Source: Rhodovulum sp. PH10 (GTDB lineage: Bacteria; Pseudomonadota; Alphaproteobacteria; Rhizobiales; Xanthobacteraceae). From it: 49,051 nt of DNA. Each line of letters starts with the position of its first letter. Position 1 is the first letter of the stretch. The notes beneath the pieces are model-generated. The model did not search any database and was not told the origin of the DNA. It worked only from the letters and a program-made list of their open reading frames with translations. The stretch lies in assembly GCF_000293785.1 (NCBI RefSeq), contig NZ_AKZI01000009.1:1-49051 (forward strand), written 5' to 3'. Shown here piece after piece: positions 34,698-43,165 of this stretch. The position numbers and the translations under genes were made by a program.

Positions 34698-35322
34698 GCC
34701 ACCACGGCCCGGAAAGCGCAGCCCGGCACCGCGGCCCGGCCGCGAATCGCCGCGCGCGACGGCCTCGTCCGGCATCGCGCGTGAACGGCCGCGCGGCGCG
34801 CATCGACCACGCTGTCCACAACAACGTCGCGTCCGACTTGCAGTGCCCGACCGCGCCCGGCCCGGCCGACCGGACCGCCCTCCTCACCCGCCGTGATACC
34901 GCACACGCGCGGCCGGTCCGGCGCCCGAGCCCCCGCCCCTCCTGATCAGATCGCCGGAGAGGTGCGCCGACGTGATCACGTAGGCGTCTCCGTTCGTTTA
35001 AGAAATCGTTAGGGCTCGCGGCAGGACGCGGGGCACGGCGTGGAAACGCCCGCGGTATCGGCCGCGACGGGTCGCGTGCTGATCAGGTCGCGCCACCCGG
35101 CATCGGCGCGCGATCACGAGTCGGGCGGCGGTGGTCGTTCCGTTGCGAAATGTCAAGTGATTTGGCCGGGCGGAGGTAGACATCGCGATCGTGATGAGAT
35201 AACCGGGATTATCTTTCGACGAGGACGCGCTGGTCGGCTTCGGACGCCCCCCGCCGTCGTGATCAGTCGCGGTGCGGACCATCCGCAGTTTCGACACAAC
35301 AGCCATTCTCGAGGAGTCATCG
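34698..35322. promoter_or_regulatory. Intergenic region before the H1-like gene
   Basis: About 625 bp without a gene. A perfect 12-bp palindrome ACGTGATCACGT is at 34970-34981. A dyad GATAA-CCGGGA-TTATC is at 35198-35213, 110 bases before the H1-like start. GAGGAG at 35311-35316 is the ribosome site for the next gene. No other feature was recognised. Confidence 0.4.
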
Positions 35323-35931
35323 ATGGCAAAAGCGACCACCGCCAAGCGAGCGAGCGCATCCAAGACGACGGCCGACGCCGAGCCGACAGAGAAGAAGACC
35401 CCGGGCCGCAAGGCGGCCGCGGCGAAGACGGCGGTGATCGCGGCGAAGAAGCCGGCGGCAGCGAAGAAGAGCGCCGCGGTGTCGAAGGCTTCCGCGACCA
35501 AGGCTCCCGCGGCCAAGTCGTCTGCTGCCAAGTCGCCGACTGCGAAGTCCGCCGCCGCAAAGGCTCCCGTCGGCAAGACGGCCAAGGCCGCCAAGGGCGC
35601 CGCGCCGAAGAGCGCCGCGCCGAAGGGCCGCGCTGCCGCCGCCGTGAAGGAGGCCGCGCCGAAGGGCCGCGCCGCCGGCCGCAAGAGCGCCGCGCCGAAG
35701 GCCGCCGCCCCGAAGGCCGCCAAGGCCACCGCGACCAAGTCCGCCGCCGCCACCGCCAAGTCGTCGGCCTCCAAGCGCCGCGGCTGGACCAAGGACGACG
35801 TGAAGGAGCTGAAGGCGCTCGCCAAGCAGAAGCAGCCGACCGCGAAGATCGCCAAGGCGCTGAAGCGCACCGAGGGCGCCACCCGCCAAAAAGCCTATTC
35901 GCTCGGCGTGTCGCTCGACTCGCGCCGCTGA
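35323..35931 (+). CDS. Histone H1-like Ala/Lys-rich protein with C-terminal helical domain
   Basis: A 202-aa very basic protein. Residues 1-150 are a low-complexity histone-H1/AlgP-like tail built of KSAAAK, APKAA and KAAKG-type repeats, expected to bind DNA without sequence preference. Residues about 150-202 form an ordered segment (RRGWTKDDVKELKALAKQKQ, then TAKIAKALKRTEGATRQKAY) resembling a Myb/SANT or simple HTH fold found in small alphaproteobacterial proteins. GAGGAG lies upstream of the ATG at 35323. The combination suggests a nucleoid-associated protein with a specificity module (inference). An ATG-less upstream extension to 35272 is unlikely. Confidence 0.8.
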   Translation: MAKATTAKRASASKTTADAEPTEKKTPGRKAAAAKTAVIAAKKPAAAKKSAAVSKASATKAPAAKSSAAKSPTAKSAAAKAPVGKTAKAAKGAAPKSAAPKGRAAAAVKEAAPKGRAAGRKSAAPKAAAPKAAKATATKSAAATAKSSASKRRGWTKDDVKELKALAKQKQPTAKIAKALKRTEGATRQKAYSLGVSLDSRR

Positions 35932-36044
35932 GGCCGAGCGCGCCGCGGCGCCTGCGCTACCCGCGCTTCGGACTGCGAACGCCCCGAGCGCATCGCGCTG
36001 GTGTGGAACGCCCGGAGTGCGTGGCGCTGGTGTGGAAAGCTCTG

Positions 36045-36223
36045 ATACCACCGGCGAGAGACTGTGACCCTCATCCTGAGGGGCCGCGAAGCGGCCGTCT
36101 CGAAGGATGAGGCCCGCGCAGTGCCCTCGTCCTTCGAGACGCGGGCACCCAAGTCGGCTGTAGCCGACTTGGGCATACAAGTGCCGATCTCGGGACGAGG
36201 TCGAACTCTGCCGCCGTCGGTAT
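36045..36223. repeat. Large dispersed inverted-repeat element, copy C (composite)
   Basis: About 179 bp. The element ends in inverted ataccaccggcgagagactg and ctctgccgccgtcggtat arms and contains the cctcatcctgaggggccgcg core (a gaagcggcc hairpin) and tccttcgagac. Compared with copies A, B and D, a different palindrome is nested inside it (36148-36173). It is preceded by a 29-bp tandem duplication (aacgcc...gcgctggtgtgg, about 35980-36038). Confidence 0.8.
36148..36173. repeat. Nested 26-bp palindrome inside copy C
   Basis: CCCAAGTCGGCT-GT-AGCCGACTTGGG has 12-bp perfect arms. It interrupts the copy C element, implying insertion of a second palindromic repeat family into the first. Confidence 0.8.
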
Positions 36224-36270
36224 GAGCGCGTGGCGCTCGGGGGCAGCGGCGGCAGCCGTGCAGATCACGT

Positions 36271-36310
36271 GAAAGCGCCGGACGACCTCGTCGCCCGGCG
36301 CTTTCTTTTT
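36271..36310 (+). terminator. Strong Rho-independent terminator
   Basis: GAAAGCGCCGG (36271-36281) pairs with CCGGCGCTTTC (36295-36305) around a 13-base loop and is followed by TTTTT. It is oriented for the plus strand, 340 bases after the H1-like stop, so the H1-like transcript would include the composite repeat as a long 3' untranslated region. Confidence 0.85.
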
Positions 36311-36351
36311 CCTGCGATGATACGGCTTGCGGCTGGACGGCTCGGGTTCTC

Positions 36352-36440
36352 ACACCAGCGGCGGGAAACTATGACCTCATCCTGAGGGGCCGCGAAGCGG
36401 CCGTCTCGAAGGACGAGGTCGGACTCTATCGCCGTTGTAT
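36352..36440. repeat. Large dispersed inverted-repeat element, copy D (short)
   Basis: An 89-bp minimal version: acaccagcggcgggaaacta at one end and ggactctatcgccgttgtat at the other, joined by cctcatcctgaggggccgcg and ccgtctcgaagg. It lacks the longer centre of copies A and B. Confidence 0.8.
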
Positions 36441-36504
36441 CACCCTGTCGGGGAGAGGTGGAAGCCGTGCTTTGATCGATGCTCCGAACCGATCGATCGG
36501 AAAT
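36441..36504. repeat. Dispersed intergenic repeat (copy 2)
   Basis: Relative of 48-107, directly abutting copy D and ending 79 bases from the stop codon of the Crp-type regulator. The remaining DNA to 36582 shows no other feature. Confidence 0.55.
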
Positions 36505-36582
36505 GAGATGGCCGCCACTCGTGGCGGCGACTGCAAGGTGCAGCTCCCGCCCGCGGCGGACGTCGCTGGGAAAAAAGCCGCC

Positions 36583-37395
36583 TCAGCTCCGCCGGATCGG
36601 CAGGCCACCCGGCGTTTCGCTCGGCGTGAGCGCGGGATCGAGCACCAGCTCGGGCGGCGCCTCGTCGCCGAGGAGATGCACCGTCTGCTCGCGCACCATC
36701 GCCCGGCAGCAGCAGGCGAGCCGCTCCAGCGCGTCGGGATCGGTGATCGTCACGATGCCGCGGCTGTAGGAGATCACGCCGGCGCTGCGCAGCTGTCGCG
36801 CGAGCAGCGTGATGGTGGTCCGCCGCACGCCGAGCAGCTGCGAGAGGAATTCCTGCGTCACCGGCAGCACGTCGGTGCGAGCGTGGTCGCGCGCGCTCGA
36901 CAGCCAGCCGCACAGGCGGGTCTGCACGTCGTGCAACGCATTGCAGGCGACCGACTGCTGAATCCGGGCGATCAGGGCGTCGTTGTAGCGCACCAGCCAG
37001 CGCCGCACCTCGGCATGCTCGGCGGCGAAGGCGAAGAGCGGCGCCACCGGCACCCGCGTCGCACGCACCGGCAGATGGACGGAGGCGCGGCGCAGCGCGA
37101 TCTCCGAGCCGAGCGCGGCCGAGCCGTCGACCACGCCGTCCGCGCCGATCAGCGCGGCACCAACGGTCGAGCCGTCCGGCATCACGAGCAGCAGCGAGAC
37201 CAGCCCGCTGTGCAGCCAATAGACGAAATCGAACGGCTCGCCGGACTCGTGAAGAATGCGCCCGGGCGGCAGCTCGACCTCCTCGAGCGGCAGGGTGGTC
37301 CGTACCAGCGCCTCGTCCGAACCGGCGAAGCAGCGCGGCAGCGGCCACTCGCGCCGGCGGATCGGAGACGACGTATCGAACGTGAAAGGCGGCAT
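36583..37395 (-). CDS. Crp/Fnr-family transcriptional regulator
   Basis: About 270 aa. An N-terminal cyclic-nucleotide-binding-type barrel (ILHESGEPFDFVYWLHSGLV, then GSTVGAALIGADGVVDGSAA) is followed by a long helix and a C-terminal winged HTH (TQEFLSQLLGVRRTTITLLA, then LRSAGVISYSRGIVTITD). There is no N-terminal Cys cluster of the Fnr [4Fe-4S] type, so it is not an oxygen sensor of that class. Two consecutive Cys pairs near the C terminus (ACCCRAM) are unusual. The start ATG at 37395 (MPPFTFDTS) is chosen over the upstream 37497, which would add poorly conserved residues. A repeat-rich block lies downstream. Confidence 0.85.
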   Translation of the reverse strand: MPPFTFDTSSPIRRREWPLPRCFAGSDEALVRTTLPLEEVELPPGRILHESGEPFDFVYWLHSGLVSLLLVMPDGSTVGAALIGADGVVDGSAALGSEIALRRASVHLPVRATRVPVAPLFAFAAEHAEVRRWLVRYNDALIARIQQSVACNALHDVQTRLCGWLSSARDHARTDVLPVTQEFLSQLLGVRRTTITLLARQLRSAGVISYSRGIVTITDPDALERLACCCRAMVREQTVHLLGDEAPPELVLDPALTPSETPGGLPIRRS

Positions 37396-37578
37396 GAAAA
37401 GACCCGCTCCGCCCGGTGCGCACGGGCAAGGGAGCGCACGATTACCAACGAGGCACGAGGCTTCGAGTTCCCGCAACTGCGAAGAAACCGGCGCCACGCG
37501 GCGCCGACCTCCGCCGAATAGCGGAGCGCGGTAAAAATGCAGGAGTTTCTATACGACAGCTTCCATGAGGCGCGACGC

Positions 37579-37857
37579 TCAGTTGTCGGCGCGCGACTCG
37601 AGGCTCGATCGCATGATGTCGCGCTCGATCAACGCCGCCTCGGCGGCGCTCGCCTCGAACACCTGCTCGCCTTCCTCGGACACCACGCCGACCGAGCAGC
37701 GATTCCAGCTCGCGTCGAACGGGCCCGGCCGGGTGGAAAAGAGATCGGCGGCGAGCTTGACCGCGAGATCGCGGGCGAGATCGGGATCCGGCAGAACGAT
37801 GTCGGAGGCCTCGTAGGCGGTCTCGCCGTTGCTGATGGTGATCGTGTAACGTGCCAT
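37579..37857 (-). CDS. DUF6894-type small protein
   Basis: A 92-aa soluble protein. The opening MARYTITISNGETAYEASDI, then DLARDLAVKLAADLFS and a C-terminal EEGEQVFEAS strand match a small beta-alpha domain common in Bradyrhizobium-type genomes (DUF6894-like). Function unknown. The ATG at 37857 is the only plausible start. It precedes the regulator on the same strand with a 183-bp gap and follows tex by 116 bp. Confidence 0.7.
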   Translation of the reverse strand: MARYTITISNGETAYEASDIVLPDPDLARDLAVKLAADLFSTRPGPFDASWNRCSVGVVSEEGEQVFEASAAEAALIERDIMRSSLESRADN

Positions 37858-37973
37858 GGTCGCTCGCGGTGACGTTTGGATCGCAACCCGCAAGACAAGA
37901 CCGAAGCCCCGTCTCGGGTTCCATCCCATCGCCCGCGAGCGTCGTGACCGTCTGGCCGATCGGCCGCGTCGGG

Positions 37974-40391
37974 TCACGGGCGGCGCGGTCCACCGCCCTT
38001 GCCGCCGGACGGCCCGGCAGTGCCGAGCCCGGCGCGGCGCAGCGCATCGGCGAGCGCGCCGTTGCCGCTGTCGCGATCGCCCCCGCGGCCACCGCCACCA
38101 CCGCCGTGCCCGCCCCGATTGCCGCGATCGCCGCGCCCGCCGGAATTTCCGCGCGCGTCGCGCGCATCGCGTCCACCACCCGCGCCGGCGCGCAAATCCT
38201 GGCCCGGCTGGTCGTCCAGCCTGAGCGTCAGCGAGATGCGCTTCCTCGGCTTGTCGACGTCCAACACCTTCACACGCACGACGTCGCCCGGCTTCACCAC
38301 CTCGCGCGGATCCTTCACGAAGGTCTTGGACATCGCCGAGACGTGCACCAGCCCGTCCTGATGCACGCCGATGTCGACGAACGCGCCGAACGCCGCCACA
38401 TTGGTGACGCAGCCCTCGAGCACCATGCCCGGCACCAGGTCGTCGAGCGTCTCGACGCCCTCCTTGAAGGTCGCGGTCTTGAAGGCGGGCCGTGGATCGC
38501 GGCCGGGCTTCTCCAGCTCCTTGAAGATGTCGGTGACGGTCGGCAGGCCGAACGTCTCGTCGACGAAGTTTTTCGGCTGCAGCGCGCGGATCACCGCGGT
38601 GTTGCCGATCACGCCCTTGATGTCGCTCTTGGTCGCCTGAAGGATCCGCCGCACCACCGGATAGCTTTCCGGGTGCACGCCCGAGGCGTCGAGCGGGTCG
38701 TCGCCGTCGCGGATGCGCAAGAAGCCCGCGCACTGCTCGAACGCCTTCGGCCCGAGCCGCGGCACCTCCTTCAGCGCCTTGCGCGAGGCGAACGGCCCGT
38801 TGGCGTCGCGGTGCAGAACGATGTTCTGGGCTAGGCCGGAGCCGATGCCCGACACGCGGGCGAGCAGCGGAGCGGAGGCGGTGTTGACGTCGACGCCGAC
38901 CGCGTTCACGCAGTCCTCGACCACCGCGTCGAGCGAGCGCGACAGCTTCCCTTCCGCGAGGTCGTGCTGATACTGGCCGACGCCGATCGACTTCGGGTCG
39001 ATCTTGACGAGCTCGGCGAGCGGGTCCTGCAGGCGCCGCGCGATCGACACCGCGCCGCGCAGCGACACGTCGAGATCGGGCAGCTCCTCGGAGGCGAAGG
39101 CGGACGCCGAATAGACCGAGGCGCCGGCCTCCGACACCACCACCTTGGCGAGCTTCAGCTCGGGATGCTTGGCGATCAGCTCCATCGCCAGCTTGTCGGT
39201 CTCGCGCGAGGCGGTGCCGTTGCCGATCGCGATCAGCTCGACGCCGTGCTTCTTCGCCAGCACCGCGAGCCCGGCGATCGCCTCGTCCCAGCGCCGCTGC
39301 GGCTCGTGCGGATAGATCGTCGCGGTCGCCACCACCTTGCCGGTCGCATCCACCACCGCGACCTTGACGCCGGTGCGAAAGCCCGGATCGAGGCCCATCG
39401 TCGCCCGCGTGCCCGCGGGAGCCGCGAGGAGCAAGTCGCGAAGGTTGGCGGAGAAGACGCGCACCGCCTCGTCCTCGGCCGCCGTCCACAGCCGCAGCCG
39501 CAGGTCGATCGTGAGATGCACGAAAATCTTGGTGCGCCACGCCCAGCGCGCGGTCTCGACGAGCCACTTGTCGCCCGGCCGGCCGCGATCGGTTATCGCG
39601 AAGCGGCGCATGATGGTCAGCTCGTACTGGGTCGGGCCGGCCGGCGGCGGGCTGCCGGCGGACGGCTCCTCGCCGTCGATCTTGAGGTCCAGAATCTCTT
39701 CCCGCTCGCCGCGGAACATCGCGAGAATGCGATGCGACGGCAGCTTGGTCAGCGGCTCGCCGAAATCGAAATAGTCGGAGAATTTGGCGCCCGCCTGCTC
39801 CTTGCCCTCGCGAACCTTTGCGACCAGCCGGCCGCGGGTCCAAAGGTCCTCGCGCAAGGTGCCGATCAGATCGGCGTCCTCGGCGAACCGCTCGACGAGG
39901 ATCGCGCGGGCGCCGTCCAACGCCGCGGCGGCATCGGCGACGGACTTGTCCGGATTCACGTATTCCGCGGCGACCGCCTGCGGATCGTTCTGCGGCTCGG
40001 CGAGCAAACGGTCGGCGAGCGGACCGAGCCCGGCCTCGCGGGCGATCTCCGCCTTGGTGCGCCGCTTCGGCTTGAACGGCAGATAGATGTCCTCGAGCCG
40101 GGCCTTCGAGTCGGCGGCCTCGATCGCCGCCTTCAGCGCGTCGTCGAGCTTGCCCTGGCCGTCGATCGACTGGAGGATCGCGGCGCGCCGCTCCTCCAGC
40201 TCGCGCAGATAGCGCAGCCGCTCCTCCAGCGTGCGCAGCTGCGCGTCGTCGAGCGTGCCGGTCGCCTCCTTGCGGTAGCGGGCGATGAACGGCACCGTCG
40301 CACCGCCGTCGAGCAGCTCCACGGCGGCCTTAACCTGCTGCTCGCGCACCCCGAGCTCGTCCGCGATGCGTTTTTCGATCGATTCCGCCAC
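37974..40391 (-). CDS. tex: Transcription accessory protein Tex with Gly/Arg-rich tail
   Basis: RNA-binding Tex homologue (about 805 aa). In order: N-terminal HTH-like region ([20 protein letters not shown]), YqgF-like RNase-H domain ([30 protein letters not shown]), helix-hairpin-helix modules ([20 protein letters not shown]) and an S1 RNA-binding domain ([20 protein letters not shown]). Residues about 730-790 are a Gly/Arg/Asp-rich RGG-like extension (for example [17 protein letters not shown]), longer than in typical Tex. The GTG at 40391 is chosen because GGAGG lies just upstream and [10 protein letters not shown] matches Tex N termini. Confidence 0.95.
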   Translation of the reverse strand: MAESIEKRIADELGVREQQVKAAVELLDGGATVPFIARYRKEATGTLDDAQLRTLEERLRYLRELEERRAAILQSIDGQGKLDDALKAAIEAADSKARLEDIYLPFKPKRRTKAEIAREAGLGPLADRLLAEPQNDPQAVAAEYVNPDKSVADAAAALDGARAILVERFAEDADLIGTLREDLWTRGRLVAKVREGKEQAGAKFSDYFDFGEPLTKLPSHRILAMFRGEREEILDLKIDGEEPSAGSPPPAGPTQYELTIMRRFAITDRGRPGDKWLVETARWAWRTKIFVHLTIDLRLRLWTAAEDEAVRVFSANLRDLLLAAPAGTRATMGLDPGFRTGVKVAVVDATGKVVATATIYPHEPQRRWDEAIAGLAVLAKKHGVELIAIGNGTASRETDKLAMELIAKHPELKLAKVVVSEAGASVYSASAFASEELPDLDVSLRGAVSIARRLQDPLAELVKIDPKSIGVGQYQHDLAEGKLSRSLDAVVEDCVNAVGVDVNTASAPLLARVSGIGSGLAQNIVLHRDANGPFASRKALKEVPRLGPKAFEQCAGFLRIRDGDDPLDASGVHPESYPVVRRILQATKSDIKGVIGNTAVIRALQPKNFVDETFGLPTVTDIFKELEKPGRDPRPAFKTATFKEGVETLDDLVPGMVLEGCVTNVAAFGAFVDIGVHQDGLVHVSAMSKTFVKDPREVVKPGDVVRVKVLDVDKPRKRISLTLRLDDQPGQDLRAGAGGGRDARDARGNSGGRGDRGNRGGHGGGGGGRGGDRDSGNGALADALRRAGLGTAGPSGGKGGGPRRP

Positions 40392-40560
40392 GCTCCGCCT
40401 CCGCAAGACCTGCCGGCGCGCCAGGGGGCGGCGGCCGGGCCAGCGGGTATGCCGGAGGCGGCCCCGAGTCCGCAAGCCCCCGACTTTTGGCTGTGCACGG
40501 ATCGTGGCGAGCGCTTTCGCGCACGCACGCTCGCGCGGACGAGCGGAACCGAAGGCGGCG

Positions 40561-41256
40561 CTACTGCGCCACCCGCACCGCGACCTCGTTGCGGCGCAGG
40601 AACGGCAGCGTCCAGGGCGGGTCGTAGAACTGCGCCACCGGCGTGCCGACCGGGTGCCATACGGTGCCTTTCAGGATGCGCAGCAGCATCTTGGCCTCGT
40701 GGTGCACCGCCTCCGCCGCGATCGAGCCGGAAAAGGTCTTCACCGCCATCGTTTCGGCCGGCACCTCGGTGATGGTGATCGAGGGATCGTCCGGCTTCGG
40801 CAGCGTCGCGCGCGAATACTCGGCCGGCATGTAGAAGCGGATCGTCCAGCCCTCCGCCGATTTCTCCTGCGCCACCGGCGCCGTCATCTCGATCGTCTCG
40901 GACCCCTTGCCCTCGGCCGGCACGCCGGTCGCCGGCACGCCGGCCGATTGCGTCACCGGAGCGGTCATCGCGATCTCGTCGTGGGTGGTGTTGGCGCCGA
41001 AGATGTAGCGGGCGAGGCGGCGAAAGCCTTCCGAGCGCACCTCGGTCTCGTCGCCCGGCAGCGTCACGTCCGCGGCGAGCCGCGGCGCGTAGCGGCGGAT
41101 CTCGACGTCGTCGGCGATGCGCTCGACACGCTCGAAGCGCGGCTCCTCGGCGGTGCGGATGCCGACGACGCCGGCCATGCCCTGTAAAACGGATGTCACG
41201 ATCGACACGATGGTCACTCCGATCTCGTAGAGGCCGGCATGACGAGCGGCTGTCAT
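40561..41256 (-). CDS. SOUL-family haem-binding protein
   Basis: A 231-aa SOUL/HEBP-fold protein. The segment [20 protein letters not shown] opens the domain; [29 protein letters not shown] and [10 protein letters not shown] are the repeated MTAPV elements diagnostic of the family. Known relatives bind haem on the surface; there is no signal peptide, but residues about 8-28 are moderately hydrophobic and could be a membrane anchor. The start at 41256 overlaps the stop of a mini-ORF in a repeated Shine-Dalgarno/ATG array (see findings). Haem binding is inferred from homology. Confidence 0.9.
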   Translation of the reverse strand: MTAARHAGLYEIGVTIVSIVTSVLQGMAGVVGIRTAEEPRFERVERIADDVEIRRYAPRLAADVTLPGDETEVRSEGFRRLARYIFGANTTHDEIAMTAPVTQSAGVPATGVPAEGKGSETIEMTAPVAQEKSAEGWTIRFYMPAEYSRATLPKPDDPSITITEVPAETMAVKTFSGSIAAEAVHHEAKMLLRILKGTVWHPVGTPVAQFYDPPWTLPFLRRNEVAVRVAQ

Positions 41257-41263
41257 GCGTCCC

Positions 41264-41311
41264 CCTGCATGCGGTTCTCCTGCATGCGCCCTCCTGCATG
41301 CGGTTCTCCTG
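41264..41311 (-). repeat. Repeated ribosome-site / ATG array before the SOUL gene
   Basis: On the minus strand, units of CAGGAGAACCGCATG recur with 14-15 base period, with ATGs at 41299, 41285 and 41270 and the gene start at 41256. The 41285 and 41270 ATGs share one frame and read [10 protein letters not shown] followed by TGA, overlapping the SOUL ATG as ATGA. The 41299 ATG is in a third frame. Confidence 0.75.
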
Positions 41312-41454
41312 GTGAAACGCACGACGGGCGGACTGGATCGTTCGAGACGGAATTGGGGTGGCTCGGCGCGAGCGGAAGCGGACGCATCGCCGCGGTGCCG
41401 CGGCGCCGATCACGTCTGCGTCAGCACGCCGGCGTCACGACGGAGAATGTCGCG

Positions 41455-41979
41455 TCAGGGCCGGCTCAGGCGACGGCCCTGTGACACGAAGCTGAAGCCC
41501 TGGGTGCCCTGCACCGCGATCATCACCGCCTCGACCGCCGGCGGATCGATCGTTTCCGCGGCCGACCAGTCGATCACGAAGCTGGGGCCGACGCCGCCGC
41601 GCACGTCGTCCTGGGCGATCGTCACCTGCGCCGAGGCGAACGGCCGCAGGCCGAGCGGCGCCTGGAGATAGCTCTGCACCAGCTCGCCAGCGGCGTTGCG
41701 ATACTCGATCGCGTCGATCACCAGCACCGTGCTCGCCGAGGTGTTGTGGATCGACAGCGAGCCGGAAAAATTCAGCTTGGTGCGGCCGCCGCCGACGATC
41801 ACGGTGGAATGCAGCGGCACGAAGGTGCGCTCCTTCACCGCGCGCGGCGCGGCCGGCACGTTCGCCTGCGCACCGGGGGCGAGGATGATCGCCTCCTCGG
41901 CGGCGGAGGCGCCACCGGCCGGCCCGACCAGCAGGGCGAGCGCGAGGCCGAGCGAAAGTAGGCGCAGAGCGGGCCGCAT
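41455..41979 (-). CDS. DUF3124 domain-containing secreted protein
   Basis: A 174-aa exported protein. Signal peptide residues 1-26 (LLSLGLALALLVGPAGGASA-A). The mature domain reads FVPLHSTVIVGGGRTKLNFSG, then LSIHNTSASTVLVIDAIEYR and LRPFASAQVTIAQDDVRGGV, the DUF3124 pattern of a beta-sandwich. Function unknown. Upstream are an AT-rich patch with palindrome CGAAATTTCG (42088-42097) and a 15-bp tandem array. Not obviously in an operon; 198 bp separate it from the SOUL gene. Confidence 0.85.
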   Translation of the reverse strand: MRPALRLLSLGLALALLVGPAGGASAAEEAIILAPGAQANVPAAPRAVKERTFVPLHSTVIVGGGRTKLNFSGSLSIHNTSASTVLVIDAIEYRNAAGELVQSYLQAPLGLRPFASAQVTIAQDDVRGGVGPSFVIDWSAAETIDPPAVEAVMIAVQGTQGFSFVSQGRRLSRP

Positions 41980-42826
41980 GAAAAAATGTCCCGACGAGTG
42001 TCCGGCAGTCCGACAGGAGGTCGCCGCCGACGCGTCGCCTCCACCGGCGCAGAATACAGCGTTTTCTGTCGTCGCAGAGTTTTGTCGCGAAATTTCGGGA
42101 GAACGGCGGCGGTAGGCGTACCGCCGACCCGCGATGTCGAGACACGCGTTGCCGAGACCTGCGATGTCGGGACAGGCGATATCGAGACACGCCGCCGTCT
42201 CTCACGCATCTGCCCGCGTTGCATCAGGATCGGGCGGGCCGGTTCCGCATGCATGCATGGGGCGCAACCATCCCCTGCTTGCTCGCACGATGGGCTCGAC
42301 AGTTTATGCGTCATTAAGCAAGATGGCGGAGCATAGGGTTCCCTGCTCGATGCGTCACGTCAATGGCGTCGAAGTGGGACCGTGCCCACGACTCGCCGGA
42401 GGCAGCGCCCCGACTGTGCCGGGGTGGTTTTGCCGGGCGCCGGAGGGTTCGTGGGAAGTCTGCTCGGGCGGTTCTAGAACGTTCGGGCGGGCCGATCCGT
42501 CGGCGAGCGTCGGCTCGTCGCGGGGGGCTCCCGGCAGGTCCTGCACACGCCGCAGGGCCGCCGGTGGGACCGGCTCGATCGCGAGGTCGGCTATCGGGTC
42601 ATCGTGCGTATCGGCATCCCGGACCTCCCGACGGGGAGCCGGGGTGCCGGCACGTTCGCCTGCACGCCGCCGTATCCTGCGCGACGGTATCCTGCGCGCC
42701 CGGGTGCGTGCCCTGCGGCCCCGATGCCTTGCGCGCCGAGTTTCCTGCGCCCCGTGCTTCGGCACGCCTTTTCCTTTTCTCCCCGGTCGTGTCGTCTCCT
42801 GCCGACGCCCACACGCCGCCGTGCCG
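41980..42826. other. Large intergenic region with tandem arrays, no gene
   Basis: 847 bp without a supported gene. It contains the 10-bp palindrome CGAAATTTCG (42088-42097), a 15-bp array (42133-42192), gcatgcatgcatg (about 42248) and degenerate cctgcgc-type repeats (about 42665-42760). Frames of 400-470 bases exist on both strands but have poor codon bias and no family similarity. Confidence 0.5.
42133..42192. repeat. 15-bp tandem array (four units)
   Basis: Units gatgtcgagacacgc, gttgccgagacctgc, gatgtcgggacaggc and gatatcgagacacgc in tandem. The period is exactly 15, but the sequence is unrelated to the array at 23686-23760. Confidence 0.85.
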
Positions 42827-43165
42827 CTAGCTCTTCCGCGGAAACGTCAAGTCCGGCCGCGCGACGATGGTGAGCGGCGAGCCGTCCGGCAACGGCAAGG
42901 GACCGGTGAGCGCCGCCTTCGGAATCTCCTGCCGCAGCACCCAGTCGAATTCGCGCTTGCCGAGCCGGCCGCCTTTGTCGAGCGGCATACCCGCGGTGGA
43001 AACCATCCGCTCGGGCCGCATCAGCGGCGCGTCGGGATCGTCGATCCAGTCGGGCACCAGCCACAGCGTTCCCTGATGACGCACCGCCGCACATTGCGCG
43101 AGCGAGCCGTCGTCGGAGAATTTCACGATCACCGAATAGAGGTTTGCGTCGTCCGCCGCCGCCAT
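42827..43165 (-). CDS. Conserved-looking hypothetical protein
   Basis: A 112-aa soluble protein, which I do not recognise. The start (43165, MAAADDANLYSVIVKF) has GGAG about 9 bases upstream. Visible features are a VKFSDDGS strand, HQGTLWLVPDWIDDP with two Trp, GRLGKREFDWVLRQE and a C-terminal PDGSPLTIVARPDL. It has no signal peptide or membrane segment. Codon bias matches neighbours, which supports a real gene. The frame stays open upstream, but that sequence is low complexity and shows no family pattern. It is divergent from dctP. Confidence 0.65.
   Translation of the reverse strand: MAAADDANLYSVIVKFSDDGSLAQCAAVRHQGTLWLVPDWIDDPDAPLMRPERMVSTAGMPLDKGGRLGKREFDWVLRQEIPKAALTGPLPLPDGSPLTIVARPDLTFPRKS

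Noticed and set aside
36045-36504. Insertion sequence or transposon
   Set aside because: No transposase frame, and the elements are short palindromic repeats of the REP-like kind; mobility is not shown.
42363-42830. Candidate plus-strand gene of about 155 codons, and its minus-strand counterpart at 42355-42765
   Set aside because: Arg/Pro/Ala-rich with weak third-position GC bias, repeats inside, and no ribosome site or family signature.
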